A stretch of DNA of 30,457 nt from DATDOY01 sp035293045 (GCA_035293045.1 DATDOY010000157.1:1-30457), one strand, 5' to 3'. Counted from the first letter of the stretch, positions 1 through 7,384 are shown. Notes: generated by a model not told the origin, from the letters alone. Translations and numbers: made by a program.

Positions 1-335
1 GCCAGGTTGATTCCGAAGCGGCCGAGAACGTCGAGCCCGACCTCGTCGTCGTGAGCTCCCCGATGTCCTCGGTGCGTACCTCGGGCCGTCCGTCGCTCGA
101 CGCTCCCGTCCGCACGATGTACCGCCTCCGCCTCGGCGCCGAGGTGGCGCGCCTCCGTCGCCGAGGCATCCCTGTGGCGGTGTTCCAGCCCACCGCCGAG
201 GTGGTGCGCGCTGCGGGCATCAACGCCATGAATCCCGAGATCAGGATCCCCGTGGCGCGAGCCTCTTACGTCGCGGCGGCCGAGCGGTGCCGCCGCGACG
301 AATTCACGCCACACGCCGCCACGCTCGCCGCTTGA
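1..335 (+). CDS. Probable patatin-like phospholipase family protein, C-terminal end (partial)
   Basis: The frame is open to the left edge of the window, so only about 110 C-terminal residues are present and the start is missing. The visible part has a hydrophobic strand ending in VVVSSPMS, then an Arg-rich helix, then GIPVAVFQPTAEV, and further on GINAMNP. From memory, this strand-helix-strand pattern with a late NAMDP-like motif resembles the C-terminal end of actinobacterial patatin-like proteins (serine lipid acyl hydrolases). The catalytic GXSXG and DG(A/G) motifs would lie outside or cannot be seen, so the assignment is tentative. The stop TGA overlaps the likely TTG start of the next gene (TTGA), which suggests translational coupling. 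Confidence 0.5.
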   Translation, partial: QVDSEAAENVEPDLVVVSSPMSSVRTSGRPSLDAPVRTMYRLRLGAEVARLRRRGIPVAVFQPTAEVVRAAGINAMNPEIRIPVARASYVAAAERCRRDEFTPHAATLAA

Positions 336-1036
336 ACGCGCCCCCGCCCGTCTCGGTCGTCCTGCTCGACTTCTATGGGACGCTCGCCGCGGCGACCGAA
401 TGGGCTCCTCGGCTCGGGGACGTACTACGCGCGCACGGGGCCGAGGCGACCACCAACGCGACCACGCTGACCGGCCTCGATCCGGTGGACGGCATCGATC
501 ATGCCGAGCACTCGGCGGACCGCGATGCGTACACCGCGTGGGAGCGAGCTCGCCTCGCAGCCGTGTGCGATCGATTCGGTATCGACGGCGCCCGGCGCGA
601 GGCGGTCGTCGACGAACTGCACGCCGCCATCAAGACCTACACCCTCGAGCTGTACGACGACGTGGCACCCGCCCTCGCCGCCCTTCGCTCGCGGGGGCTG
701 CGCCTGGCCATCTGTTCCAACTGGGATTGGGACCTTCCCGAGCTTGTCGAGCGCCTCGGCCTCGCTGACGCGGTCGACGTCACCGTCACGTCCGCACGAG
801 CAGGCGCGAGAAAGCCCCACGAGCGGATCTACGCTCACACGCTCGAACTCCTCGGCGTGTCCGGAACGGAAGCGGCGTTCGTGGGCGACTCGTGGGAGCC
901 CGACGTGGTCGGCCCTCTTGCGGCCGGGATGCGCCCGTTTCATCTCCTCCGAGACCCGGAGGGCGGCGCCCCTCCGGCCCTTCCCAGAGGTGCCTCCCGC
1001 ATCGCCACCCTCACGGAGCTGCTCGACCACCTCTGA
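332..1036 (+). CDS. HAD-superfamily hydrolase (phosphatase-like)
   Basis: A 234-residue haloacid-dehalogenase-fold hydrolase, expected to remove phosphate from a small metabolite through an aspartyl-phosphate intermediate; the substrate cannot be predicted. Motif I is DFYGTL near residues 13-18, with the nucleophile Asp13. Motif II is the Ser in ICSNWDWD. Motif III is the Lys in ARKPHERIY. Motif IV is FVGDSWEPDVVG. The helical insert between motifs I and II fits a type I cap (subfamily IA, REG-2/DREG-2-like). I chose the TTG at 332 because it lies directly before the conserved strand and forms a TTGA overlap with the upstream stop. An ATG at 287 in the same frame would add a low-complexity Arg-rich leader that runs inside the upstream gene. 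Confidence 0.85.
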   Translation: MNAPPPVSVVLLDFYGTLAAATEWAPRLGDVLRAHGAEATTNATTLTGLDPVDGIDHAEHSADRDAYTAWERARLAAVCDRFGIDGARREAVVDELHAAIKTYTLELYDDVAPALAALRSRGLRLAICSNWDWDLPELVERLGLADAVDVTVTSARAGARKPHERIYAHTLELLGVSGTEAAFVGDSWEPDVVGPLAAGMRPFHLLRDPEGGAPPALPRGASRIATLTELLDHL

Positions 1037-1053
1037 GCGCGGCGGAGTTGTCG

Positions 1054-1059
1054 TACGGT
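1054..1059 (+). promoter_or_regulatory. Candidate -10 box for a leaderless transcript
   Basis: TACGGT fits the actinobacterial TANNNT -10 consensus and ends 6 nt before the GTG start at 1066, with no Shine-Dalgarno sequence between. This is the layout of leaderless mRNAs, in which the transcript begins at the start codon. No convincing -35 element is visible. Confidence 0.5.
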
Positions 1060-1065
1060 GAACCC

Positions 1066-1677
1066 GTGCATCCCATCGAGCGGCTCCGCTATCTCGCCCG
1101 TCTCGAGCCTTCGCGTGTGGACGTGATCGCCGCCGAGGCCGCCGACACGCTCCTCGCCTGCGCCGCCGACCCCGCCGAGCTCGTGGTCGCCTGCCGACGT
1201 CTGCTCGATCGGCACCCGGCGGCCGGACCCCTCTGGTGGGTCGCTTCGTCGGCGCTGACATCGGCCGATCCCCACGCGACGTTGATGGCCGTCATGCGCA
1301 CGCTGGACGACGACCCCACCCCGCTGTTTGTCGACGCCGAGCTCGCCGTCAACCCCGATGCCGTCGTCGTCACCGCATGGTCGTTCGGAACCGACGGCGT
1401 CTACTCGGCGCCCCCTGAGGTGGCGGACGCCGAGGAGGCGTTCGCGGCAGGCGAGGCCGTCGTCGTAGCCGGGGGTGTCGCTCGTGGCCTTCCCGGTCCC
1501 GTGTGGCGCGCCGCGGTTGCGCGCGTGGAGCGCCTCGCGAGCCGCCGTCCCGCGCTCCTCGATTGGGCGTGCGTGACGACCGTCGTCGGACCCGAAGGCC
1601 TGTTCACTCCGGCCGAGGCGGTGGCCGCCGCGTCCTGCCCGGTGGCCCCAGAACTTCTTGGTGGCCGTCGCTCCTAA
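1066..1677 (+). CDS. Conserved actinobacterial protein of unknown function
   Basis: A 203-residue protein beginning VHPIERLRYLARL. I recognise the general type (short soluble proteins with a HPIERLR-type start and a central DRHPAAGPLWWVAS stretch, seen in many actinobacterial genomes) but know no function for it. The N-terminal half is helical and Ala-rich. The C-terminal half has alternating beta-like segments (VVVTAWSFGTDGV, AVVVAGGVARGLPG) and a late FTPAEA segment. No signal peptide or membrane segment is seen. The GTG at 1066 is chosen because it follows a TANNNT box by 6 nt and begins the conserved-looking sequence. An upstream in-frame ATG at 892 lies inside the HAD gene and gives an Arg/Pro-rich shadow sequence. 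It may be transcribed on its own, 29 nt downstream of the HAD stop. Confidence 0.75.
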   Translation: MHPIERLRYLARLEPSRVDVIAAEAADTLLACAADPAELVVACRRLLDRHPAAGPLWWVASSALTSADPHATLMAVMRTLDDDPTPLFVDAELAVNPDAVVVTAWSFGTDGVYSAPPEVADAEEAFAAGEAVVVAGGVARGLPGPVWRAAVARVERLASRRPALLDWACVTTVVGPEGLFTPAEAVAAASCPVAPELLGGRRS

Positions 1678-1699
1678 CGATTGGCCGTCGCCCCATCCA

Positions 1700-1747
1700 C
1701 TGGTGTGAGTGCCTGCCCGCCATGGGGCGGGCAGGCACTCACACCAG
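1700..1747. repeat. Perfect 22-bp palindrome, copy 1 of a dispersed repeat; possible bidirectional terminator
   Basis: Arms 1700-1721 and 1726-1747 are exactly complementary over 22 bp, closing a 4-nt loop (ATGG). It lies between convergent genes ending at 1677 and 1771, so it could stop transcription from both sides. There is no T-tract. The arm core GGTGTGAGTGCCTGCCCG recurs with one change in the palindrome at 29458-29499, which suggests a repeated element and not a one-off terminator. Confidence 0.8.
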
Positions 1748-1770
1748 AGCGGTCACCACGTTCGCACGGA

Positions 1771-3222
1771 TCAGTCGGCCCTCGCGCCGTCGGTCGCGTC
1801 GCCGGTCCGGACCGCCCTCGGGCCCGCGGCGTGTTCCGCGGCCGGCTCCTCGACGTCGCGCCCCATCTGCCGCTCGCATCGTCGCGCGTCCTTCTCGTCG
1901 AGAGCCGCGCACGGGTCGAACTCAGGGGCTGGGCCCGGCGAGGCGTCGGGGGCGCTGATCGCGACGGGCGCGGCGAGGGCCGAAGGATCCGGCACCGGGG
2001 CTGTCTCGACGGACGGCGCGGCTGGACGCACCGGAGCGCGGGTCCGCCGCGCGGTGGCGACCGAGTCCGCTGCCGTGGGCTCCGGCTCCGGCACCGGCGC
2101 GGCCTCAGGACCAGGCGGCGTTGGCGAAGGACCCGTCGGAGCCGGCACCGGCGCCGTGACGTGTGGCGCGAGACCGAAGAGTTGCGTCGTCGGCGTTTGT
2201 CCGGTCACCGAAGCGGGCCCCACCGCTTGACCGACTCCGATGGCGAAAACGATCGCCGCCACCGCTGCCGAGAGCATGCCTGAGCCCTCCACAACCATGG
2301 CCGGAACGAAGCGTCGACGTCGCGCCGGCCGCACGGCAGAAATCGGGACGGCGGCGCGCAAGAGTTCCGCGCCCGGTCCGCCGCCGGCCGCGGTGCGCGG
2401 CTCGTACGTACGGACCTGCAGCGGACGCTGTGCACCCGCGAGCTCCCGCACGAACCGACCCACCCCGGCGCTCGACTCCGGGAGCGGAACCAGGAACACC
2501 TTGGTGCCGCCGGAGAGGAGCGGCACGGCTTCGAAGGCGAGGCGCAATGACTCAGCCCCGACGGCGAGGCCCGGATGGCGATGGACGAGGACCGCGAACC
2601 GGGGCTCGCCCAGACAGGCCACCGGATCGGCGGCGGGGAAATGCTCGTGAATCTCCTCGGCCGCGGCGGCCAGCGCCATCGCGCGCTCAGGGACGTCGAG
2701 CCACGACACGTTGATGTCGATCAGGAGGAGCGCATGGGACGATGCCGGAGGCCGACGCGCCGAGGCGTTGGCATAGATCTGGCGCATCGAACGACTCAGG
2801 GACCGGGCGTCGCCGAACCACGAGGGGTCGCTGACCGTCGGATTCAGGAACCCCGCCGCCACGCATGCTCGTGCGGCGTCCGCGGCGTCCTTTCCCATTG
2901 ACGCCCCGGCCGCGTCGAGGGCGAGCTCAAAGTCCGCCATTGCCTCGTCCTGGGTGCGTCGCCGGGCGAAACGCGATGCACCGAGGGCCGCCAAGGCGTC
3001 GCGGTCGACCACGCCGCGCTCAAGAGCCCGCGCCACGACCCCGACGGGGACGTCGTACCAAGCGTCGAAAGCCCAGCCGAACTCCGCGCGCGACGCCTCG
3101 AACCAACGCCCGAGCAGATCCGAGAGCCATACGCTCGGCCCTGCCGGCGCGTCGTCGACGCTGCCTCTCTCTCCCCAACGCTTCCCAGCCATATCCACGC
3201 CTGTGTTGACAGACTTCCCCAT
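1771..3222 (-). CDS. Membrane protein with degenerate GGDEF-like domain and Pro-rich tail
   Basis: A 483-residue protein. Residues about 40-150 form a helical N-terminal region. Residues about 163-290 resemble a nucleotide-cyclase/GGDEF fold: LLLIDI at 166-170 corresponds to the first strand, and CLGEPRFAVLV at 203-213 sits where GG(D/E)EFAVLL would be. The signature is therefore GEPRF, which lacks the catalytic acidic residue, so diguanylate cyclase activity is unlikely. A single membrane helix lies at about 316-336, followed by a long Pro/Ala/Thr-rich region and a short Cys-containing end (FDPCAALDEKDARRCERQ). This suggests a cytoplasmic N-terminus and an external tail. Two starts are possible, ATG at 3222 or ATG at 3192 (residue 11); neither has a strong ribosome-binding site. 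The GGDEF relationship is inference from pattern only. Confidence 0.65.
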   Translation of the reverse strand: MGKSVNTGVDMAGKRWGERGSVDDAPAGPSVWLSDLLGRWFEASRAEFGWAFDAWYDVPVGVVARALERGVVDRDALAALGASRFARRRTQDEAMADFELALDAAGASMGKDAADAARACVAAGFLNPTVSDPSWFGDARSLSRSMRQIYANASARRPPASSHALLLIDINVSWLDVPERAMALAAAAEEIHEHFPAADPVACLGEPRFAVLVHRHPGLAVGAESLRLAFEAVPLLSGGTKVFLVPLPESSAGVGRFVRELAGAQRPLQVRTYEPRTAAGGGPGAELLRAAVPISAVRPARRRRFVPAMVVEGSGMLSAAVAAIVFAIGVGQAVGPASVTGQTPTTQLFGLAPHVTAPVPAPTGPSPTPPGPEAAPVPEPEPTAADSVATARRTRAPVRPAAPSVETAPVPDPSALAAPVAISAPDASPGPAPEFDPCAALDEKDARRCERQMGRDVEEPAAEHAAGPRAVRTGDATDGARAD

Positions 3223-3302
3223 CGAGATATCGACACCCTTCCCTCAGAACTTGAGCACAAACGGCGAATCTGTCGGGAGCAAGGCCGAATTTCGTGCCTG
3301 GA

Positions 3303-3938
3303 TCAGGCCACGAGCGAGGCCACCAGCGCCGCCTGACCTACGTGGTACGTCACGATGATGGCCAGCCGGTACCCAGGGAAGGCGCCCACGAACCGGCTCC
3401 AGCCGATGAACGCATCTGAGCCATAGAACAGGGACGCACCGGCGATCGCCCAGGGTGCCCCGGTGGCGATCGCGCTCGCCACCATGCCCGAGATCGCCAC
3501 GATGTAGAGCGTGACCGGCGCTCCGAGGCGCCGATCGTGGGCGACAGCCCCCCTCACGATTCTGCGTCCGAGGGGTACCGCGACGAAGGCGAGGCCCGCC
3601 GCGGAGAGCGCGAGCGCACCGGCGGAGCCCCCGTCGACGTTCAGGCCCACGATGTAGGCGAGATGGCCCACGAGAAAGCACGCGAGTCCGGGGACGAAGC
3701 GATCGCTCGGCAGCATGAGGAATACGTCGCCGGCGAGGGAGAACACCAGGGCGACCGCGAACCAGGCCCGCTGCGCTTGGTCACTCGGGTCGATGAGCAG
3801 CGCGGCCCCGGTGAGCGCCACCAGGGTGGCGGGCTTGGCCAGGTACTCACCGCGCCGCGCGCCCCGCGCGATGGCCAGCCAGTCGAGCACCGCGAACAGC
3901 CCTGCCGCGCCGAACGCAATCCATGCGGGCGTGTTCAA
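3303..3938 (-). CDS. YhhN family membrane protein (lysoplasmalogenase-like)
   Basis: A 211-residue integral membrane protein with about eight hydrophobic segments. Family-typical stretches are LAKPATLVALTGAALL, FSLAGDVFLMLP, FLVGHLAYIVGL, SLFYGSDAFIGWSRF and TYHVGQAALVASL. The conserved acidic and polar residues (GDVFLM, SDAFIG) are present. The best-studied YhhN relative, TMEM86, hydrolyses the vinyl-ether bond of lysoplasmalogens; whether bacterial members do so is less clear. The TTG at 3938 is chosen because it overlaps the TGA stop of the upstream hotdog gene (TTGA), implying coupling, and the protein then begins directly at the first membrane helix. The in-frame extension up to 4085 is Arg-rich and lies inside the upstream gene. 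Confidence 0.8.
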   Translation of the reverse strand: MNTPAWIAFGAAGLFAVLDWLAIARGARRGEYLAKPATLVALTGAALLIDPSDQAQRAWFAVALVFSLAGDVFLMLPSDRFVPGLACFLVGHLAYIVGLNVDGGSAGALALSAAGLAFVAVPLGRRIVRGAVAHDRRLGAPVTLYIVAISGMVASAIATGAPWAIAGASLFYGSDAFIGWSRFVGAFPGYRLAIIVTYHVGQAALVASLVA

Positions 3939-4726
3939 GGCCGGGCGATGCGGTAGATCGCGGTATGGCGCACCTGCCACACCACTCGGGCGTCCGGAGC
4001 GTCTCCCGCCGTCATCAACAGGTCCAATTCGACGAACCCGTGACCCTTGCGGTCGAACACCCGGGCGACGCGGCCTCGCGTGCACACGGACTCCGTGTCA
4101 CGCAGCGTCGACCAGTGTCTCACGTCGCTGGCTCCATGGATCCACGGCCCGAGTGCGACGTTCTGAGCCAGCGCCTGGTTCGCGTCGTAGATGAGCCAGC
4201 CCGGGTGGGCCGCCCACGCGTAGAGATCGAGGTCGTCGCCGATGGCCTCGAGGAAGTCCGGCGCCCGCTCCAGGTGGAATCCGCGCCTGACGGTTCCCAG
4301 CACGCCGAGCGCTTCGATCACCTCGCGTGTCGCGGGAGGCCGAACGTCCGGAAGCGGGGCCACCAGGTAGTCCTGCGGATCGGGGGCGTCGCCCCGACGC
4401 GAGTCGAGGGTCGCGGTCCCGACGGCGCAGACGACGCCGTCCTGATTCGCCACTTCGAGCACGAGACCCGACGATTCCGTGCGCGCCGATATGACGAGAT
4501 CGTCGCCGTCGTAGACCGGAGCGATGAACTTCGCCGACATCGACCCCGAGTCCAGCCATTGCTCTCCCCAACGCTCAGCCGGGACACGACTCATGTACGC
4601 ATACGTGGTGATCCCGGGGACGAGACCGCCACGAAACCCGAAGTCGCGCGCGACGTCGTCGCGGTGGATTCGGTTTTCGGAGTCGGGCTCGAGATTGCGC
4701 GCCCGCACCGCCCTCGCTTTGATCAT
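3935..4726 (-). CDS. MaoC-like double-hotdog protein (acyl-CoA dehydratase type)
   Basis: A 263-residue protein. Residues about 18-45 carry NRIHRDDVARDFGFRGGLVPG, which matches the hydratase-2 motif of MaoC-type R-specific enoyl-CoA hydratases: Asp/His-type active site followed by A--GF--- and a Gly-rich turn. The Asp (or equivalent) and His positions are partly conserved, so activity on an acyl-CoA is plausible but not certain. Length fits two fused hotdog folds, the second spanning about residues 150-260 (HWSTLRDTESV, GHGFVELDLLM). The ATG at 4726 lies 6 nt after the stop of the cyclase gene, and its own stop overlaps the YhhN start. The three genes very likely share a transcript. It could also be a hotdog thioesterase or a non-enzymatic relative. 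Confidence 0.65.
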   Translation of the reverse strand: MIKARAVRARNLEPDSENRIHRDDVARDFGFRGGLVPGITTYAYMSRVPAERWGEQWLDSGSMSAKFIAPVYDGDDLVISARTESSGLVLEVANQDGVVCAVGTATLDSRRGDAPDPQDYLVAPLPDVRPPATREVIEALGVLGTVRRGFHLERAPDFLEAIGDDLDLYAWAAHPGWLIYDANQALAQNVALGPWIHGASDVRHWSTLRDTESVCTRGRVARVFDRKGHGFVELDLLMTAGDAPDARVVWQVRHTAIYRIARP

Positions 4727-4732
4727 GACCGA

Positions 4733-5641
4733 CTAGCCCGCGGGTTCAGAGGCCTGCTGCCACACCACCGAGAGCAAATGGCGGGGAGCGGTAAAACCCT
4801 TGAGCTCGCGGACGCCGCGGTCTTCGAGGCTGATGCGGCCCCCCAGATAGTCGGCGACGGGCTCGGTCACGAGGATCTCGTCGGGAGCCGCTTCGCTCGC
4901 CACCCGCGATGCCAAGTTGACGACGCGTCCCACGAGGTCGCCTTCGTCCTCGACGGCTTCCCCGGCGTGGATACCGATGCGAACGCTCGGAACCACGGTG
5001 TTCGAGCGGCGCGCCTCGGTGACGTCGCGCTGGATGTCGATCGCAGACAAGACCGCTTCGGCCGGACTTGGAAAGCGCACCAGGAACCCGTCGCCCGCGG
5101 TGCTCACCTCCTCACCGCCGCGGGCCAGGAACGCAGCCCGCACCGACTCGCGGTGAACACGCAGCAACCGGCTCCACTCCTCGTCGCCAAGCGCCTCGTT
5201 GAGCTGCGTGGAGTTGACGAGGTCCGTGAACATCACGGTGACCCACCGGCGTTCAGGGCCGGTGGGTCGGCCGGGCCCGCCGACCGACGACCACGTTCTC
5301 CGGGCGCCCCCCAGGATGGTACCGACCGCGTCTCGGCCGATCTCCGCCGCCGTCTTGGCGTGCTCAAGCATCTGCTCGCGGTGTTCGCGTCGCTGCCGCC
5401 GACGCCGGCGCCCGGGGAAGATGCCGAAGGAGAGGACCGCCGCCGCGTGGATCAGGACGGCCCCGCCCCAGGCCAGGATCGGCCAGATCGGCCAGAACCG
5501 CGCCCCCTTGATGGTGTCGGGATTCCGCACGAACTCACCGAGCTGGTCGAACGACCCCTTCTCGCCCAGCGCCCAGACGACGACCAGCCCCCCGCAGACG
5601 GTGGCGTAGGCGACGGCGTGAACGAGGAACCCGGCAACCAA
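4733..5641 (-). CDS. Class III adenylate/guanylate cyclase with N-terminal 2TM domain
   Basis: A 302-residue protein that should make a cyclic nucleotide. Residues 1-72 form two membrane helices around GARFWPIWPILAWGGAVLIHA, the pattern of the short 2TM domain (PF13239-like). A basic linker and a helical segment (HREQMLEHAKTAAEIGRD) lead to a class III cyclase domain from about 132. Metal-binding Asp140 (FTDLVNST) and Asp184 (GDGFL) are present, as are Asp235, Asn242 and Arg246 (DLVGRVVNLASR). The position that usually holds the purine-specifying Lys (VKTxGDG) is Ser180 here. The TTG at 5641 is chosen because GGGAGG lies 8 nt upstream. The frame is open to an ATG at 5848, but that extension overlaps arfB and is Arg/Ser-rich. 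It lies in a minus-strand cluster with arfB and the hotdog gene. Confidence 0.85.
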   Translation of the reverse strand: MVAGFLVHAVAYATVCGGLVVVWALGEKGSFDQLGEFVRNPDTIKGARFWPIWPILAWGGAVLIHAAAVLSFGIFPGRRRRRQRREHREQMLEHAKTAAEIGRDAVGTILGGARRTWSSVGGPGRPTGPERRWVTVMFTDLVNSTQLNEALGDEEWSRLLRVHRESVRAAFLARGGEEVSTAGDGFLVRFPSPAEAVLSAIDIQRDVTEARRSNTVVPSVRIGIHAGEAVEDEGDLVGRVVNLASRVASEAAPDEILVTEPVADYLGGRISLEDRGVRELKGFTAPRHLLSVVWQQASEPAG

Positions 5642-5741
5642 GAGATGCGCCTCCCACCAGGGCGGGGTCGGGAATGAGTGCGCCGCAGTGTACCGATGCC
5701 GACCCGAGGCACCGCCCGACCGGCGACGCCGACGTGATCGG

Positions 5742-6158
5742 TCAGTCCTCCGCGCTTGGACGCGAGCGCAGGCGCTTGACGCCAGAGCGCTGCCGCTTCT
5801 GCTCAAGGCGTCGCTGCTTGGCGGCCCGGGATTGGCGGGTCGGCACACGAGCCTTGGGAACCGCCAGCCCCTCGCGCAGGCGAACGGCGAGCCGCTCGAG
5901 TGCGATCTCGCGATTGCGCATCTGCGAGCGCTCGTCGGCCGCGCTCACGCGTAGCACCGGGCCGTAGCGATCGAGCAACCGTTGACGTTGACGCGGCCCG
6001 AGCACTGTCGAGCGCTCAATGTCGAATCTCGCCTCGACTTTCGTGGCCGCCCGATTGGCGTGCTGGCCACCCGGTCCCCCGCTGGTGCTGAACGACAGCT
6101 CGATCTCGTCGAGCGGAATGGCGAGGTGCCCGTTGATCCGCAGCCGTTCTCCGTTCAT
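5742..6158 (-). CDS. arfB: Alternative ribosome-rescue factor ArfB (YaeJ)
   Basis: A 138-residue, codon-independent peptidyl-tRNA hydrolase that frees ribosomes stalled at the 3' end of broken mRNAs. The GGQ catalytic motif is at residues 30-32 in SFSTSGGPGGQHANRAATKVE, the context typical of ArfB and release factors. The protein lacks the codon-recognition domains of RF1/RF2. Its C-terminal tail (RQSRAAKQRRLEQKRQRS and onwards) is strongly basic, as in ArfB, where it sits in the empty mRNA channel. Length is close to the E. coli protein (about 140 residues). The ATG at 6158 overlaps the preceding stop as ATGA and is preceded by GAGGAACG, so it is probably translationally coupled to the upstream exported-protein gene. 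A start at 6185 in the same frame is possible but less well supported. Confidence 0.9.
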   Translation of the reverse strand: MNGERLRINGHLAIPLDEIELSFSTSGGPGGQHANRAATKVEARFDIERSTVLGPRQRQRLLDRYGPVLRVSAADERSQMRNREIALERLAVRLREGLAVPKARVPTRQSRAAKQRRLEQKRQRSGVKRLRSRPSAED

Positions 6159-6784
6159 CGTTCCTCGTACTCGCGGCCGGTCCAATGGAAGGCCGACGCT
6201 CCCTTGTCGCCAACCACCACGACCTCGAGCACGCCGTCGTCGTCGAGATCACGCACTCCGCTCGCCTCGTGCCCGCGGAACCGCCCGTCGAACGAGCCGA
6301 AGTCCTCGACCTCGTCATCACGGATCCGCAGCACGATGACCTGGTACTCGCCCCCGACGCGCACCTTGACGAAGGCGTTTCGGGCGCGGTCGGTTTCGAT
6401 CCCCCCAATGGGATCGACGCAGGCGGCACCGCGAATCCCCTGCGACCACAGCACCGAGCTTGACGTGACGAGGTGCAGTCCGACCGTGTCGATCTCTGAG
6501 GCCGCCGGATCGCCACACATCGGCGTCGCCACCAGGATCAGCATCGCGTCCTTGCCGTCGAAGCGGAAGCCTCCCCGGCGCGCGAGCACGGAACATGTGT
6601 CGATCGTGCACCCGGGAACGAAGTCCATGACGTCGCCAAGGTCGACGACCGGCTCGGACCCCGCCGCTTGGCGGGTCGAGGCCTCGGGCGCGTCGTCGGG
6701 CACCAATCCCAGCCATGCCCCGCCGACGAGGGCGACGGCGCCGAGCGCGAGGAGGAGCGGGCCACGAGACCAGAGCTGACGCAT
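6155..6784 (-). CDS. Exported or membrane-anchored protein with FG-GAP/VCBS-like motif
   Basis: A 209-residue protein of unknown function. Residues about 8-28 (PLLLALGAVALVGGAWLGLV) form a hydrophobic signal or anchor without a lipobox Cys. The mature part contains four Cys (in VPGCTIDTCSV, TPMCGDP and GAACVDP), which suggests disulfides outside the membrane. Near the C-terminus, VRDLDDDGVLEVVVVGDKG is a calcium-loop motif of the kind found in FG-GAP/VCBS beta-propeller repeats; GSFDGRFRG may belong to the same blade. Only one such loop is clear, so a full propeller is not supported. It starts 15 nt after the msrB stop and overlaps arfB, so it is probably in one transcript with them. Confidence 0.65.
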   Translation of the reverse strand: MRQLWSRGPLLLALGAVALVGGAWLGLVPDDAPEASTRQAAGSEPVVDLGDVMDFVPGCTIDTCSVLARRGGFRFDGKDAMLILVATPMCGDPAASEIDTVGLHLVTSSSVLWSQGIRGAACVDPIGGIETDRARNAFVKVRVGGEYQVIVLRIRDDEVEDFGSFDGRFRGHEASGVRDLDDDGVLEVVVVGDKGASAFHWTGREYEER

Positions 6785-6799
6785 GACCCACCGCCGCCG

Positions 6800-7231
6800 T
6801 CAGGCGTCGGCGTCCCCTGGCCCGATGCCGGGTGTGCCCGCCTCGAACTCGAGGGCGCAAGAGTTGATGCAATACCGCATTCCCGTTGGCCGCGGGCCGT
6901 CGGGAAACACGTGGCCGAGGTGGGCGCCGCACTTGGCACAGCGCACTTCGGTCCGCACCATCCCGTGGCTGGTGTCGCTCACCTCGGTGACCTTCGTCTT
7001 GTCGAGGGCCTCGTAGAAGCTCGGCCATCCACTTCCGGAGTCGAACTTCGTGCCGGAGGTGAACAACTCTTCACCACACACGACGCACCGGTACATCCCG
7101 TCGTCGTGGTTGTCCCAGAAGGCGCCCGTGAAGGGCGCCTCGGTGCCGCCCTCTTGGGTCACGTGGTATTGCTCCGGCGTGAGGCGGGCCTTGAGATCGC
7201 CCGCCTGGGCAGTGGTGGAATCGTCGGTCAT
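6800..7231 (-). CDS. msrB: Peptide-methionine (R)-S-oxide reductase MsrB
   Basis: A 143-residue enzyme that repairs methionine-R-sulfoxide in proteins using thioredoxin as reductant. The family signature is complete: LTPEQYHVTQEGGTEAPFTG, two CXXC zinc pairs (Cys49/52 and Cys98/101), GWPSF, HLGHVFPDGP and the catalytic Cys121 in MRYCINS. The resolving Cys found in many MsrB proteins (DSGCGWPSF) is Ser here (DSGSGWPSF), while an extra Cys125 lies four residues after the catalytic Cys. The ATG at 7231 begins just before the conserved domain. In-frame sequence up to 7390 does not look like MsrB and overlaps the divergent gene's leader. It appears to be the first gene of the minus-strand run. Confidence 0.93.
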   Translation of the reverse strand: MTDDSTTAQAGDLKARLTPEQYHVTQEGGTEAPFTGAFWDNHDDGMYRCVVCGEELFTSGTKFDSGSGWPSFYEALDKTKVTEVSDTSHGMVRTEVRCAKCGAHLGHVFPDGPRPTGMRYCINSCALEFEAGTPGIGPGDADA

Positions 7232-7384
7232 GCGCTCAGCTTGCCACGCCGATCGGATCCGCCGCGATCGCCCCACCCGCAGGCGGTGATCCTTCACCGG
7301 CTTTCCGGTTGCGATATGAACAACGTCCAGCAAGCTCGGCGCGCCTACAGAGGACGTCATGCGTAAGGAGGACGGAGGTTCACC

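Noticed and set aside
3923..5677. Long open frame on the plus strand opposite the hotdog and cyclase genes
   Set aside because: High-GC DNA leaves antisense frames open; the predicted protein is Arg/Asp-rich with no known motifs, while the minus-strand genes have clear domains.
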